Both the position numbers and the translations under genes were made by a program. Positions 9,801 through 19,500 of a stretch of DNA of 64,000 nt are shown piece by piece. Location of the stretch: assembly GCF_017114995.1 (NCBI RefSeq), contig NZ_JABXKL010000020.1, positions 1-64,000 on the forward strand. Direction: 5' to 3'. Each line of letters opens with the position of its first letter. The stretch's first letter is position 1. The notes beneath the pieces are model-generated. The model worked only from the letters and a program-made list of their open reading frames with translations, ran no database searches and was not told the DNA's origin. This DNA comes from Nostoc sp. NMS9 (GTDB lineage: Bacteria > Cyanobacteriota > Cyanobacteriia > Cyanobacteriales > Nostocaceae).

Positions 9801-12266
9801 GCTTTAATGCTTGTAGATAGATTTCAAGCAAGATCTGTTCAAAGCATGACTATATTTAAGGTAGCTGCATTAAATCAATATAATAAACAACATATTCGCA
9901 ACTCAATAAGTTTATTACAGCAATCGCATAATATTGGATTAGAGACAGGCGATTTTTTTCATGTGATTACATCGATGATTTTCAAGTTATTCTATGTCTA
10001 TTTAAGTGGCAAAGAATTTTTAGAAATATTGCTAGCAGATATCAGAGCCTATGAGTCTAATTTTGCAAAAAATCAGCGCTTATTAAATTGGTCGAATATA
10101 GTCTGTCAAAGCATTAAAAATCTAACCGAATATAGTAATAATCCAGAGTCCCTCATTGGAGAAGATTGTCAAGAAGAACAACTTTTATCTTCTATCATCA
10201 AAGAAGACGAATTAACACCCCATATATTTTTCTTAAATAAGTTAACACTCAGTTATCTGTTTGAGAATTTTCCGGCGGCAGTTGAGAATGCTAATCAGGG
10301 AGAGCAATACCTCAACGGTGTCCCAGGAATGCTATCTGTGCCAGTCTTCTATTACTACGATTCTTTGTCCCGGCTTGCTGTCTATCCAACGGTTGAACAG
10401 TCTCAACAGGAGAAATTACTCTTGAAGGTTGGCGAAAACCAGGAAAAATTGCAGTTTCGAGCCAAATTAGCACCGATGAATTTCCAGCACAAATTTGATT
10501 TGGTGGAAGCAGAACGCCATCGGGTTTTGGGGGAAAAGATGCCAGCAATAGAATTGTACGATCGCGCCATAACTCTAGCGAAAGAAAACGAATATATCCA
10601 AGAAGAAGCCTTGAGCAATGAACTAGCTGCCAAGTTCTACCTCGAATGGGGCAAAGAAAAAATCGCCCAAGTTTATATGCAAGAAGCTTATTACTGCTAT
10701 GCTCGTTGGGGTGCTAAAGCCAAAACTGACAACCTAGAAAAACGCTATCCTCAACTCCTGGCTCCCATCTTACAAGGGCAGCATCATCGCTTTCAATTGA
10801 GTTCAACTATCGATGCATCATCATTTCTACATCAAACCATCCACACAAACCTTTCTAGCAGCATTATTTCGGAAACCCTCGATTTTACCGCCATCTTTAA
10901 AGCCTCACAAGCTCTCTCCAGTGAAATTCAATTAGAGCAATTACTCACTACCCTTTTGCAAGTGGTGATGGAAAATGCCGGGGCACAAAAAGCTGCTCTG
11001 CTTGTACTCCAACAGGGCGACTTAGTGGTTGAAGCTGTAGCTACCATCAACGAAGGAATCACTCTGGTATCTGTACCATTGTCAACCAGCGAAGGCATTC
11101 CCGTCACATTGGTGAACTATGTCAAACGCAGCTTAAAAACTGTTGTGCTGGATGATGCAACAGCACAAACTGATTTTATCGCCGACTCATATTTCATGCA
11201 GCAACAACCTAAGAGTGTGTTGTGTACGCCGATGTTAAATCAAGGTAAACTCATCGGGCTGCTATATCTAGAAAATCCGCTGACAATTGGTGCATTTACA
11301 AGCGATCGCACCGAAGTTATCCAACTGCTATGCGCTCAAGCTGCCATCTCTCTAGAAAATGCCCGTCTTTATCAAGAATCTCAAAATTATGCCCAACAGT
11401 TAGAGCGATCGCTACAAGAACTTGAGCATACCCAATTACAAATGGTGCAAAATGAAAAAATGGCAACCTTGGGTAATTTGGTTGCTGGGGTGGCACATGA
11501 AATTAATAATCCCATTGGATTTCTCAAAGGCAGCCTTAACAATGCCGAAGAGTATATTCAAGACTTACTCGCTCACATCCAATGCTACCAACAACATCAT
11601 CCCAATTCTGCGATCGCAGTCATTGAGCATGGTGAAGAAATTGACCTAGAATTCCTGACTGAAGACTTACCAAAGCTAGTAGGCTCGATGAAGGTGGCTT
11701 CAGAAAGGATCAAAGATATTAGCATTAGTCTCCGCACCTTCTCCAGAGCCGATACAACCGAAAAAGTTGCTTGTAACCTCCATGAAGGGATTGAGAGTAC
11801 GCTGTTGATTTTGAAGTATCGCCTCAAAGCTAACGAAAAACGTCCAGCAATTGAAGTCATCACTGAATACGGAAAATTACCGCCTGTTAAGTGCTTTTTA
11901 GGACAGCTAAATCAAGTATTTATGAACATCCTTGCTAACGCAATTGATGCCTTAGATACTTCCTGCGAGGGGCTTTCTTTTGCCCAAGCACAAGCCAATC
12001 ATCACCAAATACTGATTCACACCGAAGTATCCAGTGGCCAAAATATGGTGATAATTCGCATCAAAGATAACGGTCAGGGGATACCAGAGGAGGTTAGAGC
12101 AAGGATCTTCGACCACCTATTTACAACAAAAGAGGTTGGGAAAGGAACAGGATTAGGATTAGCGATCGCTCGTCAAATTGTCGAAGAAACCCATAATGGA
12201 CGGTTGAGTTGCAATTCTGTGCTTGGTGAAGGAACAGAATTTGTCATTGAGATTCCAGTATTTTAA
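6849..12266 (+). CDS. Giant hybrid Ser/Thr protein kinase - AAA/NTPase - GAF - histidine kinase (HstK-like)
   Basis: Kinase motifs 'IVHKDIKPANILIHPETKEVKLIDFSIAS', AAA Walker A 'GFSGIGKTALV', GAF, H-box 'AHEINNPIGF' and HATPase 'GTGLGLAIARQIVEETHNG'. Confidence 0.96.
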   Translation: MVSIPGYHVSKELYNGSRTLVYRANRETDQKSVVIKLMKTAYPSFSELVQFRNQFTIAKNLNLPGIIQTYSLESYQNGYVLVMEDFGGISLKQWQDRGENRRIGETPQALIEFLQVAIALCNTLDILIRYRIVHKDIKPANILIHPETKEVKLIDFSIASLLPRETQSLMSPSVLEGTLGYLSPEQTGRMNRGIDYRTDFYSLGVTFYELLTGQLPFQSHDPMELLHCHIAKLPPLVHEINPQIAPVLSSIVSKLMAKNAEDRYQSAFGLKYDLENCLAQLKETGKIVSFPIAQRDVCDRFIIPEKLYGREHEVETLLKAFDRVSNNQTELMLVAGFSGIGKTALVNEVHKPIVRQQGYFIKGKFDQFNRNIPFSAFVQAFRDLMGQLLSESDVQLSTWKNKILQVLGDQGQVILEVIPELEQIIGQQPPATELSQSAAQNRFNLLFQKFIQVFTTKEHPLVIFLDDLQWADSASLKLMQLLMSESGSGSLLLIGAYRDNEVSTAHQLILTLAEIRKANAIIHSITLAPLSKASLNQLVVDTLSCSSKTAQPLTQLVYQKTQGNPFFVTHFLKVLYEDGLITFNFAQGYWQCDIAAVKALALTDDVVEFVALQLQKLPDATQNMLKLAACIGNQFDLLTLAIVSEQSETETAASLWKALQEGLVLPTSEVYKFFQDNEHNSDSNPLNFNFQIPTYKFLHDRVQQAAYSLIPDEEKQFTHLKIGQLLLQNTSIVQQEERIFEIVSQLNCGIALIIQPTERQQLAQLNLNAGRKAKEATAYGAAIHYLNYGMQLLPINSWQIAYELTRNLYEEAAEAAFLNNEFEQMESLIQVVIEQTTTLLNRVKVYEVQLQAYQVRDQSLQAIATGRELLNQLGVTLPESVTPSDIQQYVLNTLSTLAGRSIQGLVDLPLMENTKALVALRIMASIAPAIHQNCSYLFPILACEEVNLSLKYGNAPLSAPGYADFGIVLNACNQLESGYEFGKLALMLVDRFQARSVQSMTIFKVAALNQYNKQHIRNSISLLQQSHNIGLETGDFFHVITSMIFKLFYVYLSGKEFLEILLADIRAYESNFAKNQRLLNWSNIVCQSIKNLTEYSNNPESLIGEDCQEEQLLSSIIKEDELTPHIFFLNKLTLSYLFENFPAAVENANQGEQYLNGVPGMLSVPVFYYYDSLSRLAVYPTVEQSQQEKLLLKVGENQEKLQFRAKLAPMNFQHKFDLVEAERHRVLGEKMPAIELYDRAITLAKENEYIQEEALSNELAAKFYLEWGKEKIAQVYMQEAYYCYARWGAKAKTDNLEKRYPQLLAPILQGQHHRFQLSSTIDASSFLHQTIHTNLSSSIISETLDFTAIFKASQALSSEIQLEQLLTTLLQVVMENAGAQKAALLVLQQGDLVVEAVATINEGITLVSVPLSTSEGIPVTLVNYVKRSLKTVVLDDATAQTDFIADSYFMQQQPKSVLCTPMLNQGKLIGLLYLENPLTIGAFTSDRTEVIQLLCAQAAISLENARLYQESQNYAQQLERSLQELEHTQLQMVQNEKMATLGNLVAGVAHEINNPIGFLKGSLNNAEEYIQDLLAHIQCYQQHHPNSAIAVIEHGEEIDLEFLTEDLPKLVGSMKVASERIKDISISLRTFSRADTTEKVACNLHEGIESTLLILKYRLKANEKRPAIEVITEYGKLPPVKCFLGQLNQVFMNILANAIDALDTSCEGLSFAQAQANHHQILIHTEVSSGQNMVIIRIKDNGQGIPEEVRARIFDHLFTTKEVGKGTGLGLAIARQIVEETHNGRLSCNSVLGEGTEFVIEIPVF

Positions 12267-12433
12267 GTAATTTGCGATTTTCCTCTCAATGCATAACGCT
12301 TCTAATTTTTCGGTAATGTGGAGAACAGCAATAGCATAATTCTACTAAATCTGTATAACTTGATTCTAAATGAGGTAGCGTTCAGAGTTAAAATTACACA
12401 ATTGCGTTGAATTGTGGTTAAAACTACAAAAAA

Positions 12434-13699
12434 TTGTTAAAACAACTAACTAATACCGTATTTCCAGCCTCGGTCTTCCGACTAGAGAGTGGTTTAACTT
12501 TTATTCATCAAGAAATTCCCACTACTCCTGTAGTTGTGGCGGATGTTTGGGTGCGTGCTGGAGCCAGCTTAGAGCCAAAACCGTGGTTTGGCATGGCGCA
12601 CTTTTTAGAACACATGATTTTTAAAGGTACGGCGACGCTACCCCCTGGAATGTTCGATTCCAAAGTGGAAAATCGGGGTGGCGTGAGTAATGCAGCAACA
12701 AGCTATGATTATGCTCATTATTCACTCACCACAGCTGCTACTTATTTAAAAGATACTCTTCCCTACTTGGGAGAACTACTACTCAATGCGGCAATTCCAG
12801 AAGATGAATTTAGCCGGGAACGGGATGTAGTGCTAGAGGAAATTCGCTCTTGTCAAGATGATTCCGATTGGATAGGATTTCAAGCGCTGATTCAAAGCAT
12901 CTATCCACATCATCCTTACGGACGTTCGGTGCTGGGTACTGAGCAAGAACTGATGCAGCAATCACCAGAAGCAATGCGCTGTTTTCACCACGCCCACTAT
13001 CAGCCGGAAAATATGACGGTGGTAATTGCCGGAGGTATAGCCCAGCAACCAGCTTGGGAAATGGTAAATCATTCATTTGCTGATTTTGCCGAACGCTCGA
13101 ATTGTCCGCAGTTTGAGAAAGTGACAAAGCCCGCGATCGCAGGAATTCATCGTCAAGAGTTGTGTTTACCACGCATAGAGCAAGCGCGATTGTTGATGGC
13201 GTGGCTGGTACCCGGAGTAGAAGATATTCGTACTGGCTATGGTTTAGATTTTTTGTCAGTGTTATTGGCAGAAGGGCGAACTTCGCGTTTAGTGCGCGAT
13301 TTGCGAGAAGATTTGCAATTGGTACAGGGAATTTGCAGTAGTTTTTCTCTACAACGGGAATCGAGTTTATTTACAATTACTGCTTGGTTAGAACCAGAAA
13401 ATCTGGAGGAAGTTGAGTCTTTAATTTGCACTCATTTGGATGATTTGCAGACTAAAGGAATTAGTGAACAAGAACTTGCTCGTACACGCAGACTTCTATG
13501 TAACGAGTATGCCTTTTCTACCGAAACGCCAAATCAACTTACAGGGCTTTATGGATATTACAATACCATTGCCCAAGCTGAATTAGCTGTGACATATCCC
13601 CAGCAGATTCAGTCTTTTGATGCCCAAGAATTGCAAAAATTAGCTAAACAGTATCTCTCGCCACAGAATTACGCGGTTACTGTACTTAAACCGTGTTAG
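12434..13699 (+). CDS. M16 family zinc metallopeptidase (catalytic-type subunit)
   Basis: Inverted zinc motif HxxEH in 'GMAHFLEHMIFKGT'; TTG start assumed. Confidence 0.95.
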   Translation: MLKQLTNTVFPASVFRLESGLTFIHQEIPTTPVVVADVWVRAGASLEPKPWFGMAHFLEHMIFKGTATLPPGMFDSKVENRGGVSNAATSYDYAHYSLTTAATYLKDTLPYLGELLLNAAIPEDEFSRERDVVLEEIRSCQDDSDWIGFQALIQSIYPHHPYGRSVLGTEQELMQQSPEAMRCFHHAHYQPENMTVVIAGGIAQQPAWEMVNHSFADFAERSNCPQFEKVTKPAIAGIHRQELCLPRIEQARLLMAWLVPGVEDIRTGYGLDFLSVLLAEGRTSRLVRDLREDLQLVQGICSSFSLQRESSLFTITAWLEPENLEEVESLICTHLDDLQTKGISEQELARTRRLLCNEYAFSTETPNQLTGLYGYYNTIAQAELAVTYPQQIQSFDAQELQKLAKQYLSPQNYAVTVLKPC

Positions 13700-13704
13700 T
13701 TATT

Positions 13705-13800
13705 GAGCATTGGGCATTGGGCATGGGGCATGGGGCATGGGGCATTAGTTTTTGACAAATGACAAATGACAAATGACAAAGGACAAAGGACAAATGACAA
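13705..13800. repeat. Adjacent short tandem repeats (gggcat)n and (gacaaat)n
   Basis: gagcattgggcattgggcatggggcatggggcatggggcatt (13705-13746) and gacaaatgacaaatgacaaatgacaaaggacaaaggacaaatgacaa (13754-13800). Confidence 0.9.
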
Positions 13801-15065
13801 CCTTGCTACAAAAATCGCCCATCCATCGCACTGTATTGAACAATGGCCTTGTCGTGCTGGTGGCAGAAAATCCGGCTGCGGACATTATTGCAGCACGAAT
13901 CTTTGTGCGTGCCGGTAGTTGTAACGAAAATCGGGAACAAGCAGGGTTAGCACATTTGTTATCAGCAGTGATGACAAAGGGATGTGATGGACTTTCTAGC
14001 TTGGAAATTGCAGAAAAAGTTGAGTCTGTAGGGGCGAGTTTGAGTGCGGATGCTGGCACTGATTATTTCTTGCTATCTTTCAAGACGGTAACATCTGATT
14101 TTGGGGAAATTTTAACATTGGCAGGGCGGATTTTGCGATCGCCGACTTTTCCCGAAACTCAAGTCGAACTAGAACGGCGTTTAGCACTCCAAGATATTCG
14201 TTCCCAAAAAGAGCAACCGTTCAATGTCGCCTTTGAACAAATGCGGCAGGTAATGTACCAAAATCATCCCTACTCCATGTCAGTGCTGGGAGATGAAACC
14301 ACCATGAGCCGCTTAACTCGTGCAGATTTAGTGGAGTATCACCAGACTTATTTCCGTCCAGATAATGTAGTAATTAGTATTGCTGGTAGAGTCACACCCA
14401 CAGATGCAGCAGCGTTGGTGGAAGAAGTTTTTGCTGATTGGCAATCCCCATCTCAGGCACTACCAATACTGAATTTACCTGAGATTAAGGTAGAACCGCA
14501 GGTAAGACTAAAGCCAATACAGACACAACAATCAATCGTCATGCTTGGGTATTTGGGAACATCGGTGAGTTCTGTTGACTACGCCGCCCTGAAGTTGCTA
14601 TGTACCTACTTAGGAAATGGGCTTTCTAGTCGCTTGTTTGTTGAATTGCGGGAAAAACGTGGTTTAGCTTACGAAGTATCCGCCTTTTACTCCACAAGGC
14701 TATTTCCAGCGTCGTTTGTGGTTTATATGGGTACAGCACCAGAAAATACCAGCATTGCTCTAGAAGGACTGCGTACAGAAGTAGATTTGTTATGTACTAC
14801 CGAAGTATCTGAAAGCGCACTCCAAGCTGCTAAAAACAAGATCCTGGGGCAATACGCCTTGGGTAAACAAACGAACGGGCAAATTGCTCAGATATATGGT
14901 TGGTATGAAATTTTGGGCTTAGGAATTGATTTTGACACAAAGTTCCAAGAATTGATTGCGGCGGTGAGTGCTAAGGATGCGATCTCTTCAGCTTGTAAAT
15001 ATTTAAAAGAGCCTTACTTGTCTTTAGTTGGTCAAGAAGAAGCAATTAATCGCGCGATCGCGTAA
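13773..15065 (+). CDS. M16 family peptidase-like protein lacking the zinc motif (partner-type subunit)
   Basis: M16 family sequence, but the HxxEH position reads 'GLAHLLSAVMTKGC'. Start may be 13794 because 13773 lies in a short tandem repeat. Confidence 0.92.
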   Translation: MTKDKGQMTTLLQKSPIHRTVLNNGLVVLVAENPAADIIAARIFVRAGSCNENREQAGLAHLLSAVMTKGCDGLSSLEIAEKVESVGASLSADAGTDYFLLSFKTVTSDFGEILTLAGRILRSPTFPETQVELERRLALQDIRSQKEQPFNVAFEQMRQVMYQNHPYSMSVLGDETTMSRLTRADLVEYHQTYFRPDNVVISIAGRVTPTDAAALVEEVFADWQSPSQALPILNLPEIKVEPQVRLKPIQTQQSIVMLGYLGTSVSSVDYAALKLLCTYLGNGLSSRLFVELREKRGLAYEVSAFYSTRLFPASFVVYMGTAPENTSIALEGLRTEVDLLCTTEVSESALQAAKNKILGQYALGKQTNGQIAQIYGWYEILGLGIDFDTKFQELIAAVSAKDAISSACKYLKEPYLSLVGQEEAINRAIA

Positions 15066-15175
15066 CTGAGAATGTGCCGCAGCTACGCCCATCAGAGATA
15101 TTGTAAAATTCAGCAGCTGTTTTTTAGACCAAGCGGCTGTACCATTAGCATGAGAATATTCTGGGAGTGAATTCC

Positions 15176-16171
15176 ATGCAAAGCAGCCTGACAGCAAGTA
15201 TTTTGAGTTACTTAAAATTACTAGACCCAACTGTAAATCGCTGTAAAATGGAAAAACAGCAAAAGGATTGGTGGCCAAAGAGGTCTAAATCTTTATCAGC
15301 TATTAAAATACTCTTGTTCTTGGCTACGCCTCTGTTTATTACCTCAACGACTCTAGTATCAATAGCAGCCCCACAAAAAATTGCCCAAGTAAATCCTGGA
15401 AATAGCATCAACCGCCCTAGCCTCAAAGTTGGTAGCCAAGGCGAACGTGTGACTGAACTTCAGGCAGCTCTGAAACTTTTGGGTTTTTATTCTGGTGCAG
15501 TAGATGGCATTTTTAGTGAAAATACAGCTAATGCTGTTTCCCGATTTAAACAAGCAGCTGGCTTGAATCCAGATGGCGTTGTTGATGCCAGCACTTGGCA
15601 ACGACTTTTTCCTAATCAACCAGTAGCAGCATCAACCGCCCCTTCATCCCAGCCAAGATTTAACTCAGCTACAAATTTTCCTGTTCCAACCCAAGCTAGT
15701 AACCTCACCAACGTTGTAAATCCCAACCCCAACTCTCCCAGACAAGCTGTAACACAAGTTCCGACTAGACCAGAACCAAAACCTACCACCCCAAAAAAAG
15801 CTGTAACCCAAGTTACGAACAACCCTGAACCAAGACCTGCTACTCCCAGAAAAACTACAACTTCTAGCACAAAGAAACCGCCGAAGCGTACTACATCAAC
15901 TACTCGAACTCAGTCAAACACAACTACAAAACGAACTCCTGGTATTCAATACACCTCAGAAGGATTGCCAATTTTGCGTATAGGATTACGTGGTTCTGAA
16001 GTTGTTAAGTTGCAACAACAATTGAAAAAGCTTGGTTTCTTGAAAGGTGATGCCGATGGAGACTTTGGCGAGACAACCGAAGCAGCAGTGAAAGCTGCAC
16101 AAAAGCGCTATGGTTTAGAAGCTGACGGCGTAGTTGGTGGCTCTACCTGGGAGGTTCTTTTGCGGCGTTAA
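15176..16171 (+). CDS. Peptidoglycan-binding (PG_binding_1) protein, two domains with a Thr/Pro/Lys-rich linker
   Basis: 'LKVGSQGERVTELQAALKLLGFYSGAVDGIFSENTANAVSRFKQAAGLNPDGVVDASTW' and 'LRIGLRGSEVVKLQQQLKKLGFLKGDADGDFGETTEAAVKAAQKRYGLEADGVVGGSTW'. Confidence 0.92.
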   Translation: MQSSLTASILSYLKLLDPTVNRCKMEKQQKDWWPKRSKSLSAIKILLFLATPLFITSTTLVSIAAPQKIAQVNPGNSINRPSLKVGSQGERVTELQAALKLLGFYSGAVDGIFSENTANAVSRFKQAAGLNPDGVVDASTWQRLFPNQPVAASTAPSSQPRFNSATNFPVPTQASNLTNVVNPNPNSPRQAVTQVPTRPEPKPTTPKKAVTQVTNNPEPRPATPRKTTTSSTKKPPKRTTSTTRTQSNTTTKRTPGIQYTSEGLPILRIGLRGSEVVKLQQQLKKLGFLKGDADGDFGETTEAAVKAAQKRYGLEADGVVGGSTWEVLLRR

Positions 16172-16795
16172 CCGTATCCCTACTCTTAAAACTTGGTACA
16201 TGTAGCGTCTCACCCGTCCGTAACCAGAGTTACGGGCAAAAATTCGGCGTGAAACTTCCCTACGGGACGCTACGCGAACGACAAGCTCAGTGCCAAGATG
16301 CGACTTCTCTACAAGAGGCTGCGCCAACGACAAGGCTCAGTACAAGTCAGTCGAATGCTGCCCACCGTATAAAACTAGATAATTTATTTCTTGGAAATCC
16401 CTAATCACTGAGGTTTCTCGACTTAGAGCTGATTCGTAAACAAAAGCTTAAGCCGCCATTCGCTTTACCATTAGACGAATCAATGAGCCATAAATCATTG
16501 TTTTGTGTGAATTTCGCGCTAGGCACCCGCTCAAAAACTGAGCTAAGAGAACTGACACTGCGCCCAAAGGCAGAATACCAAGCATTGCAAACCGTGCGAC
16601 AATAACAGCTTTCCGCTGATTGGAAAAAGCTCTATGACGCAAGAGCGGGAGTTGAGGGAACGAGCATTTTTTGACTTCGCCAATAGCATAGATTGCTCAT
16701 TTACCCTCTCTTCCAAGACTAATTCGAGTCAAGAGTGATAAATAGAGGTATTTCATTTGCTTCCGTTAGGAGCTTGACTTTTAAGACAGTCGCTT

Positions 16796-19450
16796 TTATC
16801 GTGGCACTTGCTTCCAATGTGCGATTACACCAGAAATCACCAAAGCATAATCTTGTGTGGGTTGCACAATCTTTTTTCCAACAATTTTGATTTTCCATCT
16901 TCCTGTTATGGGCGCATCAACAATGCAACCTTCGACATTATTAACACTATCTATCATGCCTCGCTCATCGAAATCATTGCCAAGATAATATCCGCCTTGA
17001 GGATTATAGACTACTAGGTTAAGATTATTGACAAGTTGACCTAGTGGTTGTTTACCTGGATAGTCGGTGTAAACTAAGGTTACTCGCAAAGGAATTGAGT
17101 TGTCGATTATCTCAAATTCGTATTGATGCTCCTTCTGACCAGACTCAAAGAAACCTTGGGTTTGATCAAAAAATTCGACGTGATAAGGTGGATTAATAAT
17201 CCGACTAAGGTTTATTCTGCCCCATCCTTGCTCATTATCTGCCCATTTTTTAGAAGATTTATGAGTATAAGAGTATTGAAAATACTCTGCTGAATGAATT
17301 AATGCTGCTTTGAGTAAAGCTGCACTCGGATTACTAATGTTCTTCTTTGTGCGAAGATATTGACGAACTAATGCCGCGCTGCCAGCAATTAAAGGAGTTG
17401 CCATAGAAGTCCCACTCATATACATATAATCTCCTTTAGCTGGTGGATAAGCAGCTTCTGAGTAATGCGTAATCTGACAGGAGCGAGTGGATAAAATGAA
17501 AGTGCCTGGCGCGATGACATCAGGCTTATAACGACCATCTTGACAAGGACCTCGACTGCTAAAGTCAGCAAATACCCCTATTGTTAAACAGTTTTTTGCC
17601 GTTCCTGGTGGCGTAATTGTTCCCTGTTGATTACCTTTATTCCCAGCAGCGAACACAATCAAAAAGTCTTTGTGTTGCCAAACAAATTCATCTAGCTGAA
17701 GACATCGGCGATTATAACACCCAAATTCACCTCCTCCCCAAGAATTAGAATGAATACGTGCGCCGTTTGTGAAAGCAAATTCAAATAATGTTTTGATGTT
17801 ACTAGGAATTCCTAGCAAATCAGAAGCGGGAGGTATCAGTTTACGTTTCAAGAATGAGTGCATTTCTTGTATCTTCCATTTGGGCGTTTGCTCAACTGCT
17901 TGAAAGATCAATTCTGCTTCAGGTGCCATTCCCTGGATAGGAGGAAGTCCGTAGTTTTGTGCCATTCTTCCGCTTCCTAATGCACTTCCTGCTACATGAG
18001 TTCCATGTCCTGAATATTTATCCGATGCTCCATCATCATCATTAGGATTATTAACTCTGTTAGAATCTGAAGGTCTGATAGGATAACTTTTAATTATCTT
18101 GACCCTTCCTTGAAAATCAGGGTGTAGTATTGCTTTTTCTCCTGTATCTAACCCTGTATCTGCAATAGCAATAATTTCTCCACTACCAGTCAATTCAGGA
18201 ATATAGTTGATGATAGAAACACCATTCGCAAGTAGGGGAACAGCAACATGATTATCAATTGTTTCGATGGTTTCTTCTTCTAACGAAATTAAACCTGGTA
18301 AACTTTTAAGAATTTCATAAGCATTAATAGGGTTACTATGACTGATTAAATCTACGACTAATTCATTAATATCAGCTTCTTCAACGACATCAATTTTCTC
18401 AGACTCTAAAGTTTTTAGAGCTTCATCACGGTCTTCTTCAGTAAAGAAACGAGCAATTAAAATACCTGGAATAAAATTGTTATTAATTTTAAGAGTTTGG
18501 GAATTTTCGACTATTTTCAGTCTTGCGTCTGCCAACATTTCTTCGGTAACTTCTACTCCTAAATCTTTTAAATATTCCTCCTGCACTCTAATAGTTGGCT
18601 CATAAGGGGTTACGCTAGCAACTTCTCTAAAATTTTTAATCTTAGTCAAAATCTCTTCACTTGGTACAGAAACAATAAGTTCTGAATCTCCTATCGGTTC
18701 TAAAATTCTTGCGCCTGTATTTCCTATTCGTTGCTTCCATTCACCGCGAACAGGAAATCTAAATTTAACGACTTGCTCTTTTTTGTAAGGCATTTTAGAT
18801 CCTCTTGAGTCTTCCGCAAGGTCTTTTGAAAGTTTTTCCACTGGATAGACATTTTTTAACTGTGTAATTATTTCTTCATTGTTAGAATCTACAGAAATAA
18901 TTACAAAAGCGCTATAAGCTTCAATTATTACTATTTCTGGCAAAAGTTGCTTAATCCGATCTTCAGAAAAGAAGACTTGATAAACTCCTGAAGTAAAGAG
19001 TTTTGCTTCAATGTTTTTTTGAACTTTTTCAACAAAGTCTTGAAATTCAGGCTCATCATATGGTAAATTATTTCTGATTGTTTGTATTAAAGATAACTCC
19101 TTTCTGCCTCCTTGAGTAAAAAACCACCATAGTGCCTGCCAAAAATCTTTAGGATCACTAGGATTTAATAACTGTGTTTTTTTCCAGATTCTTTCCAGAT
19201 AGTTCCGTAATTCACGAACTTTTTGAATTTCAGCAGCTTTGCTTGCTTTTAATTCTTGTCCTTTTTCTCCTGTACTAGCTTCATTAATTAATAACTGGAT
19301 TGATTCTATCTCTGAATTTAAAGATTGCAATTTGTCTTTTTTTAAAATAATATTCATCTCTTTGTCTCGCACAATGCTACTCAGTTCTCTATCTGCATTT
19401 TCAATACGCGATTCAACTTGCTCGATAACTGCTGACATATTGATCTCCAA
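16796..19450 (-). CDS. S8 family subtilisin-like serine peptidase with a long N-terminal coiled-coil/prodomain-like region, no signal peptide
   Basis: Triad motifs 'IIAIADTGLDTG' (D), 'YSGHGTHVAGS' (H), 'MSGTSMATPLIAGSAA' (S); C-terminal beta-rich domain 'LRVTLVYTDYPG...NNLNLVVYNPQG'. Confidence 0.95.
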   Translation of the reverse strand: MEINMSAVIEQVESRIENADRELSSIVRDKEMNIILKKDKLQSLNSEIESIQLLINEASTGEKGQELKASKAAEIQKVRELRNYLERIWKKTQLLNPSDPKDFWQALWWFFTQGGRKELSLIQTIRNNLPYDEPEFQDFVEKVQKNIEAKLFTSGVYQVFFSEDRIKQLLPEIVIIEAYSAFVIISVDSNNEEIITQLKNVYPVEKLSKDLAEDSRGSKMPYKKEQVVKFRFPVRGEWKQRIGNTGARILEPIGDSELIVSVPSEEILTKIKNFREVASVTPYEPTIRVQEEYLKDLGVEVTEEMLADARLKIVENSQTLKINNNFIPGILIARFFTEEDRDEALKTLESEKIDVVEEADINELVVDLISHSNPINAYEILKSLPGLISLEEETIETIDNHVAVPLLANGVSIINYIPELTGSGEIIAIADTGLDTGEKAILHPDFQGRVKIIKSYPIRPSDSNRVNNPNDDDGASDKYSGHGTHVAGSALGSGRMAQNYGLPPIQGMAPEAELIFQAVEQTPKWKIQEMHSFLKRKLIPPASDLLGIPSNIKTLFEFAFTNGARIHSNSWGGGEFGCYNRRCLQLDEFVWQHKDFLIVFAAGNKGNQQGTITPPGTAKNCLTIGVFADFSSRGPCQDGRYKPDVIAPGTFILSTRSCQITHYSEAAYPPAKGDYMYMSGTSMATPLIAGSAALVRQYLRTKKNISNPSAALLKAALIHSAEYFQYSYTHKSSKKWADNEQGWGRINLSRIINPPYHVEFFDQTQGFFESGQKEHQYEFEIIDNSIPLRVTLVYTDYPGKQPLGQLVNNLNLVVYNPQGGYYLGNDFDERGMIDSVNNVEGCIVDAPITGRWKIKIVGKKIVQPTQDYALVISGVIAHWKQVPR

Positions 19451-19500
19451 GCAAATAGTACGAAAAAAGTTTATTTTGATGAGAAGGAAACAATCAAATA

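Noticed and set aside
11597-11863. Antisense ORFs inside the giant kinase (also 10312-10633)
   Set aside because: Opposite a strongly coding frame and without domain features; typical shadow ORFs.
16448-16642. 64-aa minus-strand ORF
   Set aside because: No recognisable domain and no ribosome-binding context; not supportable.
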